Source: Bacteroidales bacterium (lineage in GTDB: Bacteria; Bacteroidota; Bacteroidia; Bacteroidales; Tenuifilaceae). From it: DNA of 64,000 nt. The stretch is taken from the NCBI GenBank assembly GCA_020636845.1, contig JACJXD010000008.1, positions 62,001 to 126,000 of the forward strand, written 5' to 3'. Position 1 is the stretch's first letter; the number at the start of each line of letters is the position of its first letter. The notes under the pieces are model-generated. The model was not told the DNA's origin. It was given only the letters and a program-made list of their open reading frames with translations, and searched no databases. Below are positions 1 to 9,019 of this stretch, one piece after another. Made by a program: the position numbers and the translations under genes.

Positions 1-3000
1 GCACCGTCAACAAACGGGAGCGATCCCGAAATTCCAACAACACCGCCCCATGAACGAACGCCGATAACCTTTCCTAGCTTCAACTTTTGAAATCCCCAAG
101 GGAATAGGTCGCCGTCCGAAGCGGAATACCTGTCGATAAGAACAACCTTAGGACCAATTTGTGTTTCGGAAGGAATAGGTGCGGGGTGCTTGAATCCACG
201 ACGCATGGTTAAGCGGTATGCTATACGGCCTAGTCTTTCCAAAATCATTGGCGATACGTTGCCCCCGCCATTTCCACGATCGTCTATTATCAACGCTTTT
301 TTGGTAAGTTGAGGGTAGAAATGCTTTACAAATTCGTTAAGACCTTCAACTCCCATGTCGGGAATATGGATGTAGCCAACTTCTCCGTTTGTTGCCTCGT
401 TTACCTTGCGAATGTTATTTTGAACCCATTCGTAGTAGTAAAGCGGCGATTCGTCGTTAATTGGAGTTACCAATACTTTTCGGCTGCCGTCCTGTTGAGG
501 TTTTGTGTTTATGGTTAACTCAACGGTTTTGCCGGCTTTATCGATTAACGTTGAATAAATATCGGGAATATCCTTTAGGTCGGTTCCGTCAACGGCAATA
601 ATGTAGTTACCCTCGCTGATGTTAAGACCAACAGCCCTGAGCGGGGAACTTAACGATTTGTCCCAGTTTTCGCCTTCAAGAATTTTGTTTATTTGGAAAT
701 ACCCGCTGGCATCCTTGCTAATTTTTGCGCCGAGCAAGCCTAGGTTAATTCTTTCGGGTTCCGGTTTATCGCCGCTGTTAACGTAAGCATGTCCAATGCT
801 TAATTCTCCAATCATTTCACCAATAATGTAAGTAAGGTCGTTACGGTGATTAACGTAAGGAACCAGTTGGGCATACTTGTCGTGAATTGCGTTCCAGTCT
901 AAGCCGTGCATATTTTCAACGTAGAAGAAGTCACGCATTTGTCGCCAACTTTCGTCGAATATCTGCTTCCACTCCTTACGATAGTCAACCCAAACCTTCA
1001 TATTACCGAGGTCGATGGTTTTATCAATGTTTATTTTACCCTTAGGTAGGTCGATTACAGCGTAATCGTTACCCTTACGAACTAACATTTTTTTGCCGTT
1101 TGCCGAAATGCCAAAATTCATTTTTGTGCCAAGTTCGGTTTCCTTTTGCTGTTCCAAATCGTACATTTTGGCAGCAAATTCTTGTGTTTCGGAGTTATAG
1201 TAATTGTAGTAAACTTTTCCGTCGATGCAGTAAACGTTAAAGTAACGACCTACGCTGGTAGGAAGCGAAATTGTTCGGGCATCGAAGTCGTTCAAATCAA
1301 TTTTAATAGGGCTAACTTCCTGTTTTTCGGATACTTTAGTTTTACTATCCTTATTTTTTTTATCGTTGTTAACTTCCTTATTAGGCTGTGCTTCGGCTTT
1401 TATTTCGTCGTTTTTCAGGGCAAAAGGCGATGGAGTGTCCTTCGATAGCATAACCATGTATATTCGGCTCATGTCGGCGTATGCGTGATTCCATTCCGTA
1501 TTGCTGTATATAGGATCGAAATCGCGGTCGGAGACGTAAAGCAAGTATTTTCCATCGTTGGAAAATGTTGGTCTGTACGACGAAAACCATCCGTCGGTTA
1601 CAGGGGTTATTTTTTGCTGCTCAAGGTTGTACAAGTAAACAACCGAAAATCTGTTAGTGTCCGAGGTAGAGTACGCAATCCACTTGCTGTCCGGAGCCCA
1701 TGTAAAGTTGTTTATCAGGCTGTATTCGCCTTTTGTAACCAAGGTTACCTTTTTGCTGTCGATGTCAACGTATTGCAGACGGCTAAGCCTATCGTTATAA
1801 AGTATTTTTTTGCTGTCGGGCGACCATGTAATGTTAAAAATATAGTTGTTTGTTCCCGATGTAATTTGGGTTGCTGGTTTGCTTCCATCCTGAGGTTGAA
1901 TGTAAACTTCGTATTCTCCCGATTTGTCGGAAACGTAGGCAATGTATTTGCCATCGGGCGACCATGTACCTTCGCGGTCGTGAGCATCGGAACTGTTGGT
2001 TAAATTTTTGGTAATTCCTTTTTCTGCAGGTAGCGTGAATATGTCGCCACGTGCCGAAAGTACAACTCTTTCTCCGTTTGGTGATAAATCGGCTTCACGA
2101 ATGTGCTTTGAGGCATCTACATATTCGCTGCGCGAGTAAGGTTGGTCGTTATCAATAGAAACTGAAATTTTGTTGGTTTGTCTTGTTTTTACGTCGAAAG
2201 CGTAAAGGTATCCGCCCTTTTCAAATACTATGGTATTTTGGTCGAACGAGGGGAATTTAATATCGTAATCGGTGAAGTTTGTTACCTTTTGCGTCTCTTT
2301 TGTTTGGGTGTTGTAGCTGAATAAATTCATAGTTCTGTCGCGGTCGGACAGGTAAAAAATTTCGTTGCCAATCCACATGGGAACTATGTCCTGGTTGATA
2401 TTGTCTGTAATTTTTGAAATCTCCTTGGTATCGAAGTCGAAAATTCTAATGTCGTCGGCCATACCTCCTTTATAGTATTTCCATGTTCTAAATTCACGGA
2501 AAACCCAGTTAAACGCTAACTTTTTGCCATCGGGCGAAAAGGAACAAAATCCTCCACCCGATAGGGGTATTTCTTCGGAAATGCCTCCATTGGCCGGAAC
2601 TTTAAATAATGCGCCGACAAAGGAATCGAAACTTTGCTTGCGGGAACGGTAAATAATGCTTTTCCCGTCGGGAGTCCAAGCCATAACAATGTTGTTGGGT
2701 CCCATTCTGTCCGAAACATCATCGCGGCTTAGCGTTGCTGTAACCGTTAACCGTATTGGAATTCCGCCTTCGGCAGGAATGCTGAAAACTTCGGTGTTTC
2801 CATCGTACTGGCCGGTAAATGCTATTGTTTTACCGTCGGGCGAAAAATGAGGAAACATTTCGTACCCAACATTATCGGTTAGTTTTCGGGCAATCCCTCC
2901 TGAAAGAGGAACGGTGTAAAGGTCTCCAGCATAGCTGAATACCACTTGATTCCCATGAACCGTGGGAAATCGCATTAGCCTTGCTTCCTGAGATTGTAGG

Positions 3001-3053
3001 TTTAGAGTAATTCCCAGAAATAGGGTGGTAAAGATTAACGCTATTTTCTTCAT
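1..3053 (-). CDS. Tricorn-like S41 peptidase, C-terminus cut by window edge
   Basis: Secreted tricorn-type protease; 1017 codons lie in the window and the C-terminal end runs off the left edge. The N-terminus (MKKIALIFTTLFLGITLNL) is a signal peptide. Two beta-propeller halves follow, marked by repeated FSPDGK/WSPDGK blades (about residues 30-560), then a charged spacer, a tricorn C1-like region (FDESWRQMRDFFYVENMHG), a PDZ-like part, and the S41 catalytic core with RYSASDGDLF. The Ser before Asp (about residue 979) is the expected nucleophile. Family knowledge: tricorn degrades oligopeptides; Bacteroidota versions are periplasmic. The start is the ATG at 3053, directly before the signal peptide. 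It is divergent from the GH3 gene. A paralogue lies at 43244-46486. The family call is secure; the substrate is unknown. Confidence 0.9.
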   Translation of the reverse strand, partial: MKKIALIFTTLFLGITLNLQSQEARLMRFPTVHGNQVVFSYAGDLYTVPLSGGIARKLTDNVGYEMFPHFSPDGKTIAFTGQYDGNTEVFSIPAEGGIPIRLTVTATLSRDDVSDRMGPNNIVMAWTPDGKSIIYRSRKQSFDSFVGALFKVPANGGISEEIPLSGGGFCSFSPDGKKLAFNWVFREFRTWKYYKGGMADDIRIFDFDTKEISKITDNINQDIVPMWIGNEIFYLSDRDRTMNLFSYNTQTKETQKVTNFTDYDIKFPSFDQNTIVFEKGGYLYAFDVKTRQTNKISVSIDNDQPYSRSEYVDASKHIREADLSPNGERVVLSARGDIFTLPAEKGITKNLTNSSDAHDREGTWSPDGKYIAYVSDKSGEYEVYIQPQDGSKPATQITSGTNNYIFNITWSPDSKKILYNDRLSRLQYVDIDSKKVTLVTKGEYSLINNFTWAPDSKWIAYSTSDTNRFSVVYLYNLEQQKITPVTDGWFSSYRPTFSNDGKYLLYVSDRDFDPIYSNTEWNHAYADMSRIYMVMLSKDTPSPFALKNDEIKAEAQPNKEVNNDKKNKDSKTKVSEKQEVSPIKIDLNDFDARTISLPTSVGRYFNVYCIDGKVYYNYYNSETQEFAAKMYDLEQQKETELGTKMNFGISANGKKMLVRKGNDYAVIDLPKGKINIDKTIDLGNMKVWVDYRKEWKQIFDESWRQMRDFFYVENMHGLDWNAIHDKYAQLVPYVNHRNDLTYIIGEMIGELSIGHAYVNSGDKPEPERINLGLLGAKISKDASGYFQINKILEGENWDKSLSSPLRAVGLNISEGNYIIAVDGTDLKDIPDIYSTLIDKAGKTVELTINTKPQQDGSRKVLVTPINDESPLYYYEWVQNNIRKVNEATNGEVGYIHIPDMGVEGLNEFVKHFYPQLTKKALIIDDRGNGGGNVSPMILERLGRIAYRLTMRRGFKHPAPIPSETQIGPKVVLIDRYSASDGDLFPWGFQKLKLGKVIGVRSWGGVVGISGSLPFVDG

Positions 3054-3279
3054 GCTAATATAGAATTTAGGTTATTGTGATATTACTGATTATTTTCGGT
3101 TACTTCTAAAAAAAATTACCTCTAATAAAAGCAACTTTTTGACATTAATTACATGGCTAAGTTTAACAACTTCGAATTAAAGGATGTTCAATTTAACAAA
3201 AAATTACATTATTTGGTAAGACGTTGATTTTAATACACAAAAAATATACTTCGCAATACTAAAACTATTGCGGGTTTGC

Positions 3280-3287
3280 TATTTTTG
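3280..3287 (+). promoter_or_regulatory. Bacteroidota -7 box for the GH3 gene
   Basis: TATTTTTG fits the Bacteroidota TAnnTTTG box. It lies 26 bases upstream of the ATG at 3313. A start at the upstream TTG (3268) would precede the transcript start, so the box supports 3313. No clear -33 element was seen. Confidence 0.5.
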
Positions 3288-3312
3288 TATAGAATTTAAC
3301 CATTTAATCGAT

Positions 3313-6300
3313 ATGCGTTTTCTCCGAGTTTTTTTTCTAAGCCTTTTGGTGTCAGTTTTTTTTACTATTCAATCCTATGCGAATGGTAAAAGGAATGCTG
3401 TTTTGCAGCCATCCGATACTTGTAGCGAGAGTTGGGTTGATTCTGTAATGAGTAAACTCTCGTTGCGTGAGCGAATTGGGCAACTTTTTATGGTTGCGGC
3501 ATACTCTAACCGCGATCAAAGCCATGTAGATGAAATATCGGAGTTAATTCGGAAGGAGCATATTGGCGGTTTGATATTTTTTCAGGGAGGTCCGGTACGT
3601 CAGGCCGTGCAAACAAACTACTACCAGTCGATAACCGATGTCCCTTTGCTAATTGGCATGGATGCCGAATGGGGTTTGGGTATGCGACTCGATAGTACGG
3701 TTTCGTATCCAAGGCAAATTGCCTTGGGGGCTTCGTCCGATTCGAATCTTGTATATAGGATGGCAGTTGATATGTCTCGTCAGTTTAAGAGAATGGGTGT
3801 GCATGTGGACTTTGCCCCTGTTGTGGATGTTAACTCGAATTATGCAAATCCGGTAATAAATACACGCTCGTTTGGCGAGAATAGGGAAGTTGTGGCCAAT
3901 TACGGTATAGAGTATGTAAAAGGATTGCAGGATAACGGAATTATTGCCTGTGCAAAGCACTTTCCCGGACATGGCGATACCTTTCAGGATTCGCATTACT
4001 CGTTGCCTCTTGTAAATCAGGATACGGAGAGGCTCGATTCTGTAGAGTTATATCCGTTTAGGGAACTTATTCGGGCGGGCGTAAAAAGTGTTATGGTTGC
4101 TCACCTTCGGGTACCAGCACTTGAACCGGATTCTTTACTTCCGTCGAGTATTTCAAAAAGAATAATAACGGATAAGCTGAAAGGTGAGTTTGGGTTTGAC
4201 GGTCTTGTTTTTACCGATGCAATGAATATGAAAGGCATTGCAGCATTGTACGATCCGATAGATGCCAACATTAAGGCGTTACAGGCTGGAAACGATGTTC
4301 TTCTCTTTCCTTCGGAAGTGGACGAAACCATCGATAGGCTGGTAAAAATGGTTAAAAACGATGAGCTTACGGACAGTTTTATAAACGAGAAGTGTAGAAA
4401 AGTGCTGGCTGCAAAGTATTTTGCAGGATTAAACCATTATAAGCCAATAGAACTCGACAATTTGGTGGACGATTTAAACACGCAGAAGTCGGAGTTAATT
4501 TGCAGGGATATTGCCCGAAAGTCGATTACGTTGCTTCAAAATAAGTTCGATTTTATACCTGTAAAGCGTTTAGATACGCTTAACATTGCATATTTGGGGG
4601 TTGGAGACGGAGCGGTTTTCGAAAAGTTCTTGGACTTGTATGCCCCAATTGCAGGCTTTAACATAGACGCCGATGTTAGTTCGATTTTTTTGGATAGCCT
4701 GCTATTACAGTTGGATAAGTTTAACCTTATTATTGTTGGGTTGCATTCAATAGACAGTCGGTATTCCAACGGTTACGGCGTTTCGAACAATGTTGCCACT
4801 TTCCTTTTCGACTTGGCCTTTCGGAAAAAGGTTATTGTCGATATTTTTGGCTCGCCGTATGCAATAACCCGTTTATACAATCCTTTGTCGGTTCAATCTA
4901 TAGTTGTTTCCTATAATAATTCTGTTGAGTCGCAGGAACTGTCGGCACAGGCAATCTTCGGCGGTATTCCAACAAAGGGCGTTTTGCCGGTAACTTCAAG
5001 CATTTACTCCCTCGGGTCGGGGTACAGCACGCTTTACCAAACAAGGCTGAGCTATGTTCTTCCACAGGAATTGGGAATTGACAGCAGCTTGCTGTTGAAG
5101 GTGGATTCCATTGCTTACGATGCAATACGGAAGGGGGCGACGCCCGGAATACAGATACTGGCGGCTAAGGACGGTGCTGTGTTTTTAAATAAGTCGTACG
5201 GTAAACCGCTGTACTTTTCGCACGATTCTACCAATACCAACTTACTTTACGATGTTGCTTCGGTTACTAAAGTTGCTGCTACAACTCCTGCAATAATGAA
5301 GTTGGTGGACATGGGTAGCATAGACCTTAATAAAACGTTGGGCAGTTACCTGAACTTAAGTAATTATCAGGATAAAAGTAAAATTACGATAAAGGATTTG
5401 TTGTGGCATCAGTCGGGATTGGCTGCATGGAAACCGTTTTACGTGAATTTCCTTACCACGGTGATTCCCGGAATACCCTTAAAGAGCGACAGTATTAGCA
5501 TAGACTATCCTTTTCGGGCTAATGGCGGCTACTTAAGCCGTTTTGCAATGCTTAATCCACGCTTTTTTAACGATACGCAAACGGTTCAGTTTCCCAACCG
5601 CTGTGCCGATGGTTTATACACATCTACCGATGTGGTCGATAGCATATACAGCGCGATAAACAGTTCGGAACTTTCGAATGCGGGACATTACCGCTACAGC
5701 GATTTGGGTTTTATATACCTGAAAAGGGTGGTGGAGTCGGTTACGCTAAAACCGTTGGACGAATTTTGCAACGAGGATTTTTATAAACCTCTAGGGATGG
5801 ACCGAACGGCATTTAACCCCTTACGCAAGTTTAAACGATACGAAATAGCCCCAACGGAATATGACATTGCTTTCAGAAAACAGCTGGTTTGGGGTAATGT
5901 TCACGATCCGGCAGCGGCAATTATGGGAGGCGTTTCGGGTCATGCAGGATTATTTTCCACTGCCAACGACTTGGCCAAGTTAATGCAAATGTTTTTATGG
6001 GATGGCGAGTACGGCGGCGAACGGTATTTCTCTCCCGGAGTTGTAAAAATGTTTACTTCCGGTACTTCCAACGGGAACGGAAATCGCAGGGCGTTGGGTT
6101 TCGACAAGCCCGTGTTGGACGGCACGCCTTCGCCGGCGGGATTTAGCGCTTCGACAAGCAGCTTTGGACATACCGGTTTTACAGGAACCGTTGTTTGGGC
6201 CGATCCCGAAAACGGGTTGGTTTACATATTCCTTTCGAATCGTGTTCATCCCGATGCCGAAAACAACATGCTAAGCAAAATGGATGTTCGTACTAAAATT

Positions 6301-6342
6301 CATGATGTGCTATATAGGGCAGTTTCAAAAGAAAATAGGTAA
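3313..6342 (+). CDS. NagZ-type GH3 glycosidase fused to class C beta-lactamase-like domain
   Basis: A 1009-residue exported two-domain enzyme. The N-terminal signal peptide (MRFLRVFFLSLLVSVFF) is followed by a GH3 domain of NagZ type: KHFPGHGD at residues 215-222 matches the NagZ signature and FTDAMNM carries the likely nucleophile Asp302. A middle Rossmann-like GH3 C-terminal part follows. From about residue 600 there is a serine beta-lactamase/AmpC fold with SVTK (Ser650-Lys653), YSD (795-797) and HTG (953-955), all catalytic motifs present. Known biology: NagZ removes N-acetylglucosamine from muropeptides, and AmpC-like domains act on D-Ala peptides or esters. Inference: a periplasmic peptidoglycan-turnover enzyme acting on both sugar and peptide. 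The start was moved from the TTG at 3268 to the ATG at 3313 on signal peptide and promoter grounds. No partner gene is adjacent on the same strand. Confidence 0.88.
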   Translation: MRFLRVFFLSLLVSVFFTIQSYANGKRNAVLQPSDTCSESWVDSVMSKLSLRERIGQLFMVAAYSNRDQSHVDEISELIRKEHIGGLIFFQGGPVRQAVQTNYYQSITDVPLLIGMDAEWGLGMRLDSTVSYPRQIALGASSDSNLVYRMAVDMSRQFKRMGVHVDFAPVVDVNSNYANPVINTRSFGENREVVANYGIEYVKGLQDNGIIACAKHFPGHGDTFQDSHYSLPLVNQDTERLDSVELYPFRELIRAGVKSVMVAHLRVPALEPDSLLPSSISKRIITDKLKGEFGFDGLVFTDAMNMKGIAALYDPIDANIKALQAGNDVLLFPSEVDETIDRLVKMVKNDELTDSFINEKCRKVLAAKYFAGLNHYKPIELDNLVDDLNTQKSELICRDIARKSITLLQNKFDFIPVKRLDTLNIAYLGVGDGAVFEKFLDLYAPIAGFNIDADVSSIFLDSLLLQLDKFNLIIVGLHSIDSRYSNGYGVSNNVATFLFDLAFRKKVIVDIFGSPYAITRLYNPLSVQSIVVSYNNSVESQELSAQAIFGGIPTKGVLPVTSSIYSLGSGYSTLYQTRLSYVLPQELGIDSSLLLKVDSIAYDAIRKGATPGIQILAAKDGAVFLNKSYGKPLYFSHDSTNTNLLYDVASVTKVAATTPAIMKLVDMGSIDLNKTLGSYLNLSNYQDKSKITIKDLLWHQSGLAAWKPFYVNFLTTVIPGIPLKSDSISIDYPFRANGGYLSRFAMLNPRFFNDTQTVQFPNRCADGLYTSTDVVDSIYSAINSSELSNAGHYRYSDLGFIYLKRVVESVTLKPLDEFCNEDFYKPLGMDRTAFNPLRKFKRYEIAPTEYDIAFRKQLVWGNVHDPAAAIMGGVSGHAGLFSTANDLAKLMQMFLWDGEYGGERYFSPGVVKMFTSGTSNGNGNRRALGFDKPVLDGTPSPAGFSASTSSFGHTGFTGTVVWADPENGLVYIFLSNRVHPDAENNMLSKMDVRTKIHDVLYRAVSKENR

Positions 6343-6574
6343 CTTTCTGTTGCGCTTCAGACACATGAAAAGTACGTGGCAAAAAGTCGCACGCTTTCTA
6401 GTGGTCGATTTTAACATATGAAACAAATTGTAAGTTCTCGCTAATTATTTAGAAGTTTTTTATTTGCTTTAATAGCAGAAAGACACGGATTGGCTGATTT
6501 GAATTTTAATTTTGCTTCAAAATAAGACATGCCGAAAACTTTATAGAGTAGGCAAAACAATAAATTTCATAGTT

Positions 6575-6783
6575 ATGTCATTGTTTAAAATTACAGTAAA
6601 AAGTTCTGGCGCGGCTAATGGCGTTAGATATGAAAAGGAATGAGTTGTGCGAAGGCAATTAACTACGACGAAGTCCAGACTTCGCCGAACTGGACCACAA
6701 TCCTCTTAATGTTAATGGAGGACAAGAAGATTCGGTTGAGCATTCATGAAGAAGCTTTATTGTATGATGTATATGATTTATAA
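6575..6783 (+). pseudogene. Remnant of a short Bacteroidota protein, frameshifted
   Basis: The frame from ATG 6575 reads MSLFKITVKSSGAANGVRYEK before a TGA at 6641. After a one-base shift the text continues with GMS, and downstream NPLNVNGGQ and FMKKL can be read in alternating frames up to a TAA at 6781. I recall a family of about 70-residue Bacteroidota proteins that begin with FKIT...SGSANGVRLEKGMSVE and later have NPL..NGGQ..VDAFMRKYG. The scattered matches in the right order suggest a decayed copy. It also contains a short perfect hairpin (CGAAGTC/GACTTCG at 6669-6675 and 6678-6684). The family recall is from memory and should be tested. Confidence 0.45.
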
Positions 6784-7442
6784 GAGACAGTGTATGAGAT
6801 TATCTGCTTCTTACTTAGATGTTGTAAAAATACCCAATTAAATTTTGGATGCCTTCATTCTTATTGGCATGCATTTTTATAAATGCGAGAATGATGAAGA
6901 AAAAATGATAAGTTTGGGAAACTTTTATTCTTACTGAAACAACCAAAGGTTTAGGTGTAAGAAATTTTTGTCTTTAATAAAAAATAATTAAAACTTATGT
7001 CTCGACTGATTAATTCTAAGCAGGTGTAAAAGGAATAAATAGATTTAAATTATGAAAACAATATGAATCAGCCAAACTAAAGAATTAGAAGAAAAGATCA
7101 GAAATTTTAAAAACATAGTGGAAAAATGAAAGGAGATTCGAGATTCTCTGAAACATAAATGTTTCGTTTGGGATGTTTCGGTCTGACGCAAATTCAACTT
7201 TCCTGTCTTGCGAAATCTAACCTATGTCAACGATTTTCAAATGGATGGTTTCTTTGAACAGCGTTTGTTCAGCGACTGGTTTGAATGTTTATTACTTGTT
7301 GTGAGGCTGTAAAGGCGCAGATATTGAAAGTATTTCAAAAAAATAGTGGATGTGACAAAAAGGATAAATTGATTGTTAATTTTGGGAAGTAGTATTATTT
7401 GCTCAGAATGGTAAACTCTATTTTATAAAAGGTCAACAATTT

Positions 7443-7817
7443 ATGAGTAAAATAGATGTTGAATTTGAAAATCACCCTTCTGTAGAATTATTTTCTATAC
7501 AAAAAGATTCTCTTATAGTAGTTGATACTATTATAAAAAGTAATGAAGAATTTATTAGAAATATACGAATTTACAATGACAGGGGTATTTTAACAATTGT
7601 TAGTAATTCTTTAAGATCTGATACAATCCAGTTTGTTGTCATTAATTTTTTAAAGAATTGTCAAATAAAGCAATACACATATTTCAATAAAGAATATTAT
7701 AGTAACGAGAATTGGTTAATAAATATTAAATCAAAGGACTATATAGTAACAAAGCAAAGTTCTGATAAAAATAGCAGGTTATTAGGGTTGGATATTGAAT
7801 GGGCAATTTTAAGATAG
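7443..7817 (+). CDS. Hypothetical protein, 124 aa, possibly truncated at its start
   Basis: A 124-residue acidic/neutral protein of unknown function, strongly AT-rich with many Ile, Asn, Ser and Lys codons, unlike the housekeeping genes around it. No signal peptide, membrane segment or known motif is visible. It alternates short beta-prone runs such as SLIVVDTII and IQFVVINFL. The reading frame stays open for about 21 codons upstream of the ATG (text ending ...NGKLYFIKGQQF) before a TAA, but has no upstream start codon. So this may be the surviving 3' part of a longer gene rather than a complete one. It sits alone in the degraded region. Low confidence that it is expressed. Confidence 0.4.
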   Translation: MSKIDVEFENHPSVELFSIQKDSLIVVDTIIKSNEEFIRNIRIYNDRGILTIVSNSLRSDTIQFVVINFLKNCQIKQYTYFNKEYYSNENWLINIKSKDYIVTKQSSDKNSRLLGLDIEWAILR

Positions 7818-8478
7818 TGTTGAATTACTTTGTAGGAGTGCAATGGTATTGATAATTTCAGGGCAAATGAAAGAAGAGAATTAAACAAAATTTTTTAGTA
7901 ATATAGCATTCATTATAATGAATCTTAGAAAATATTTACTATGAGTTTATGATCTCATCGAGGATCTGAAAAAAATTGTTTTAGCATCATAAAAGGTTAT
8001 ATTCAATTAATGTTAAATAATATGCTAGTAATTGAAAAGAGTTATGATGATGCAAGGTGGGCATATAATATATAAAAAATTTAGCAAATGGATTTAATGA
8101 TTTTGAAGGTTATCGATCATTCTTTTTAATAATTCTAGGAGTATAATTGATGAACAATTTAGGGAATACTCAAAAAGAAAAGGTATTGAAGTTTGATGAA
8201 TTCGATGCAGAAGACTGTTGATGGTAGTTCTGTGATATCCGATTTAAAGATTGAATATGTTTCCTATGGAAATTATTTTATTTAATATTAATACCAAGAA
8301 TACAAATGGAGTGTTTTGAAAAGGAGAAAATCAGAATAGTGAAATTTTATTTAGTAAAATGAATATCTATTATAAGTACGATAAAATTTGAAGAAGATAA
8401 ATGGAAAAAATTAGAACTCATAACCTAAGGTTCTATATTCACTGGGCTTTTATTGCAGCGGAGTAAGTGGAATGTGTT

Positions 8479-8709
8479 GGGCTAAAGCCCGAGGCAACTG
8501 AAAAAATGAAGAATTGTATTAAAGGAATAAAGTAAAGTTTTAATCGACATGAGAAAAAAGGGAAAATACTTGATTGGTATAAGGAGTAAGGAAAAAATAT
8601 CAGTAACACTGTTTCGTCTAGTGAGTAGAAAAGGGAGAAAAATAATCACTTGCCACTAGCTTCAGCTAGTGGATAATGAAAGGAACAGACAAAAATGGGC
8701 TTCAGCCCA
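8479..8709. repeat. Cluster of short variable-stem hairpin repeats
   Basis: Three compact inverted repeats: GGGCTAAAGCCC (8479-8490), CCACTAGCTTCAGCTAGTGG (8653-8672) and TGGGCTTCAGCCCA (8696-8709). The first is followed by GAGGCAACTGAAAAAATGAAG; a related block CTGAGGTAACTGAAAGAAG lies at about 8751-8769. So a conserved tail (GAGG[CT]AACTGAAA) is reused with different stems. This is the pattern of REP-like interspersed palindromes that I recall from Bacteroidota and Ignavibacteria intergenic DNA. No RAYT transposase is in the window. Confidence 0.55.
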
Positions 8710-8744
8710 ACAGATGAAGGGAATGCCGGTAAAAGCATTTGGTC

Positions 8745-8963
8745 TCAAACCTGAGGTAACTGAAAGAAGAGAAGGCTTGAAATTTTCTGATAGAATTTCA
8801 AGAACCTGTTAGCGATATTTTCTAAGTCCTGCGTGGAAAGGTTTTCCATGTGCTGGTTAAATGATTTCAGCGAAGGTAAATTCTTGTTAGCCAGTATCTT
8901 TATACGCGTGTTACGGAGTGTGTGTTTAGGTGAATAGAAGGGAAAATAACAGCAAGCCGCGAT
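8745..8963 (-). pseudogene. Start-less gene fragment, unknown family
   Basis: On the minus strand a frame with normal protein-like composition runs without stop from the pfk terminator to a TGA at 8745-8747. It includes RIKILANKNLPSLKSF and MENLSTQDLENIANRF, then ends with SSLLFFQLPQV inside the repeat tail. No ATG precedes the coding-like part; the only in-frame ATG (8849) would give 34 residues. I interpret it as the 3' end of a gene whose front was lost. I do not recognise the family. Confidence 0.35.
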
Positions 8964-8969
8964 AAAAAT

Positions 8970-8993
8970 AAAACCCGAAATTTTTCGGGTTTT
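8970..8993 (-). terminator. Rho-independent terminator of pfk
   Basis: The hairpin AAAACCCGAAA...TTCGGGTTTT lies 26 bases beyond the pfk stop. Read on the minus strand it is followed by the T-rich run TTTTATTTTTATC. Confidence 0.75.
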
Positions 8994-9019
8994 GTGTTAA
9001 TATGGCATGTCGAATGAAC

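Larger units (their letters stand above)
6343..8969. other. Gene-poor AT-rich stretch with decayed genes and hairpin repeats
   Basis: About 2.6 kb between two housekeeping-type genes that is markedly more AT-rich than its flanks. It holds one intact small frame (7443-7817), a frameshifted small-protein remnant (6575-6783), a minus-strand gene fragment (8745-8963), and hairpin repeats near 8479-8709. Further short coding-like pieces can be read, for example a plus-strand open run near 7180-7320 ending in a TAA, and broken frames at 7920-8300. No transposase or integrase motif was seen. I read it as a graveyard of accessory genes. Confidence 0.6.

Noticed and set aside
3268..3312. Upstream TTG start for the GH3/beta-lactamase gene
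   Set aside because: A TAnnTTTG promoter box lies downstream of that codon and the signal peptide begins at ATG 3313.
3649..3996. Minus-strand open frame inside the GH3 gene
   Set aside because: Antisense to an enzyme with intact catalytic motifs; no independent coding sign.
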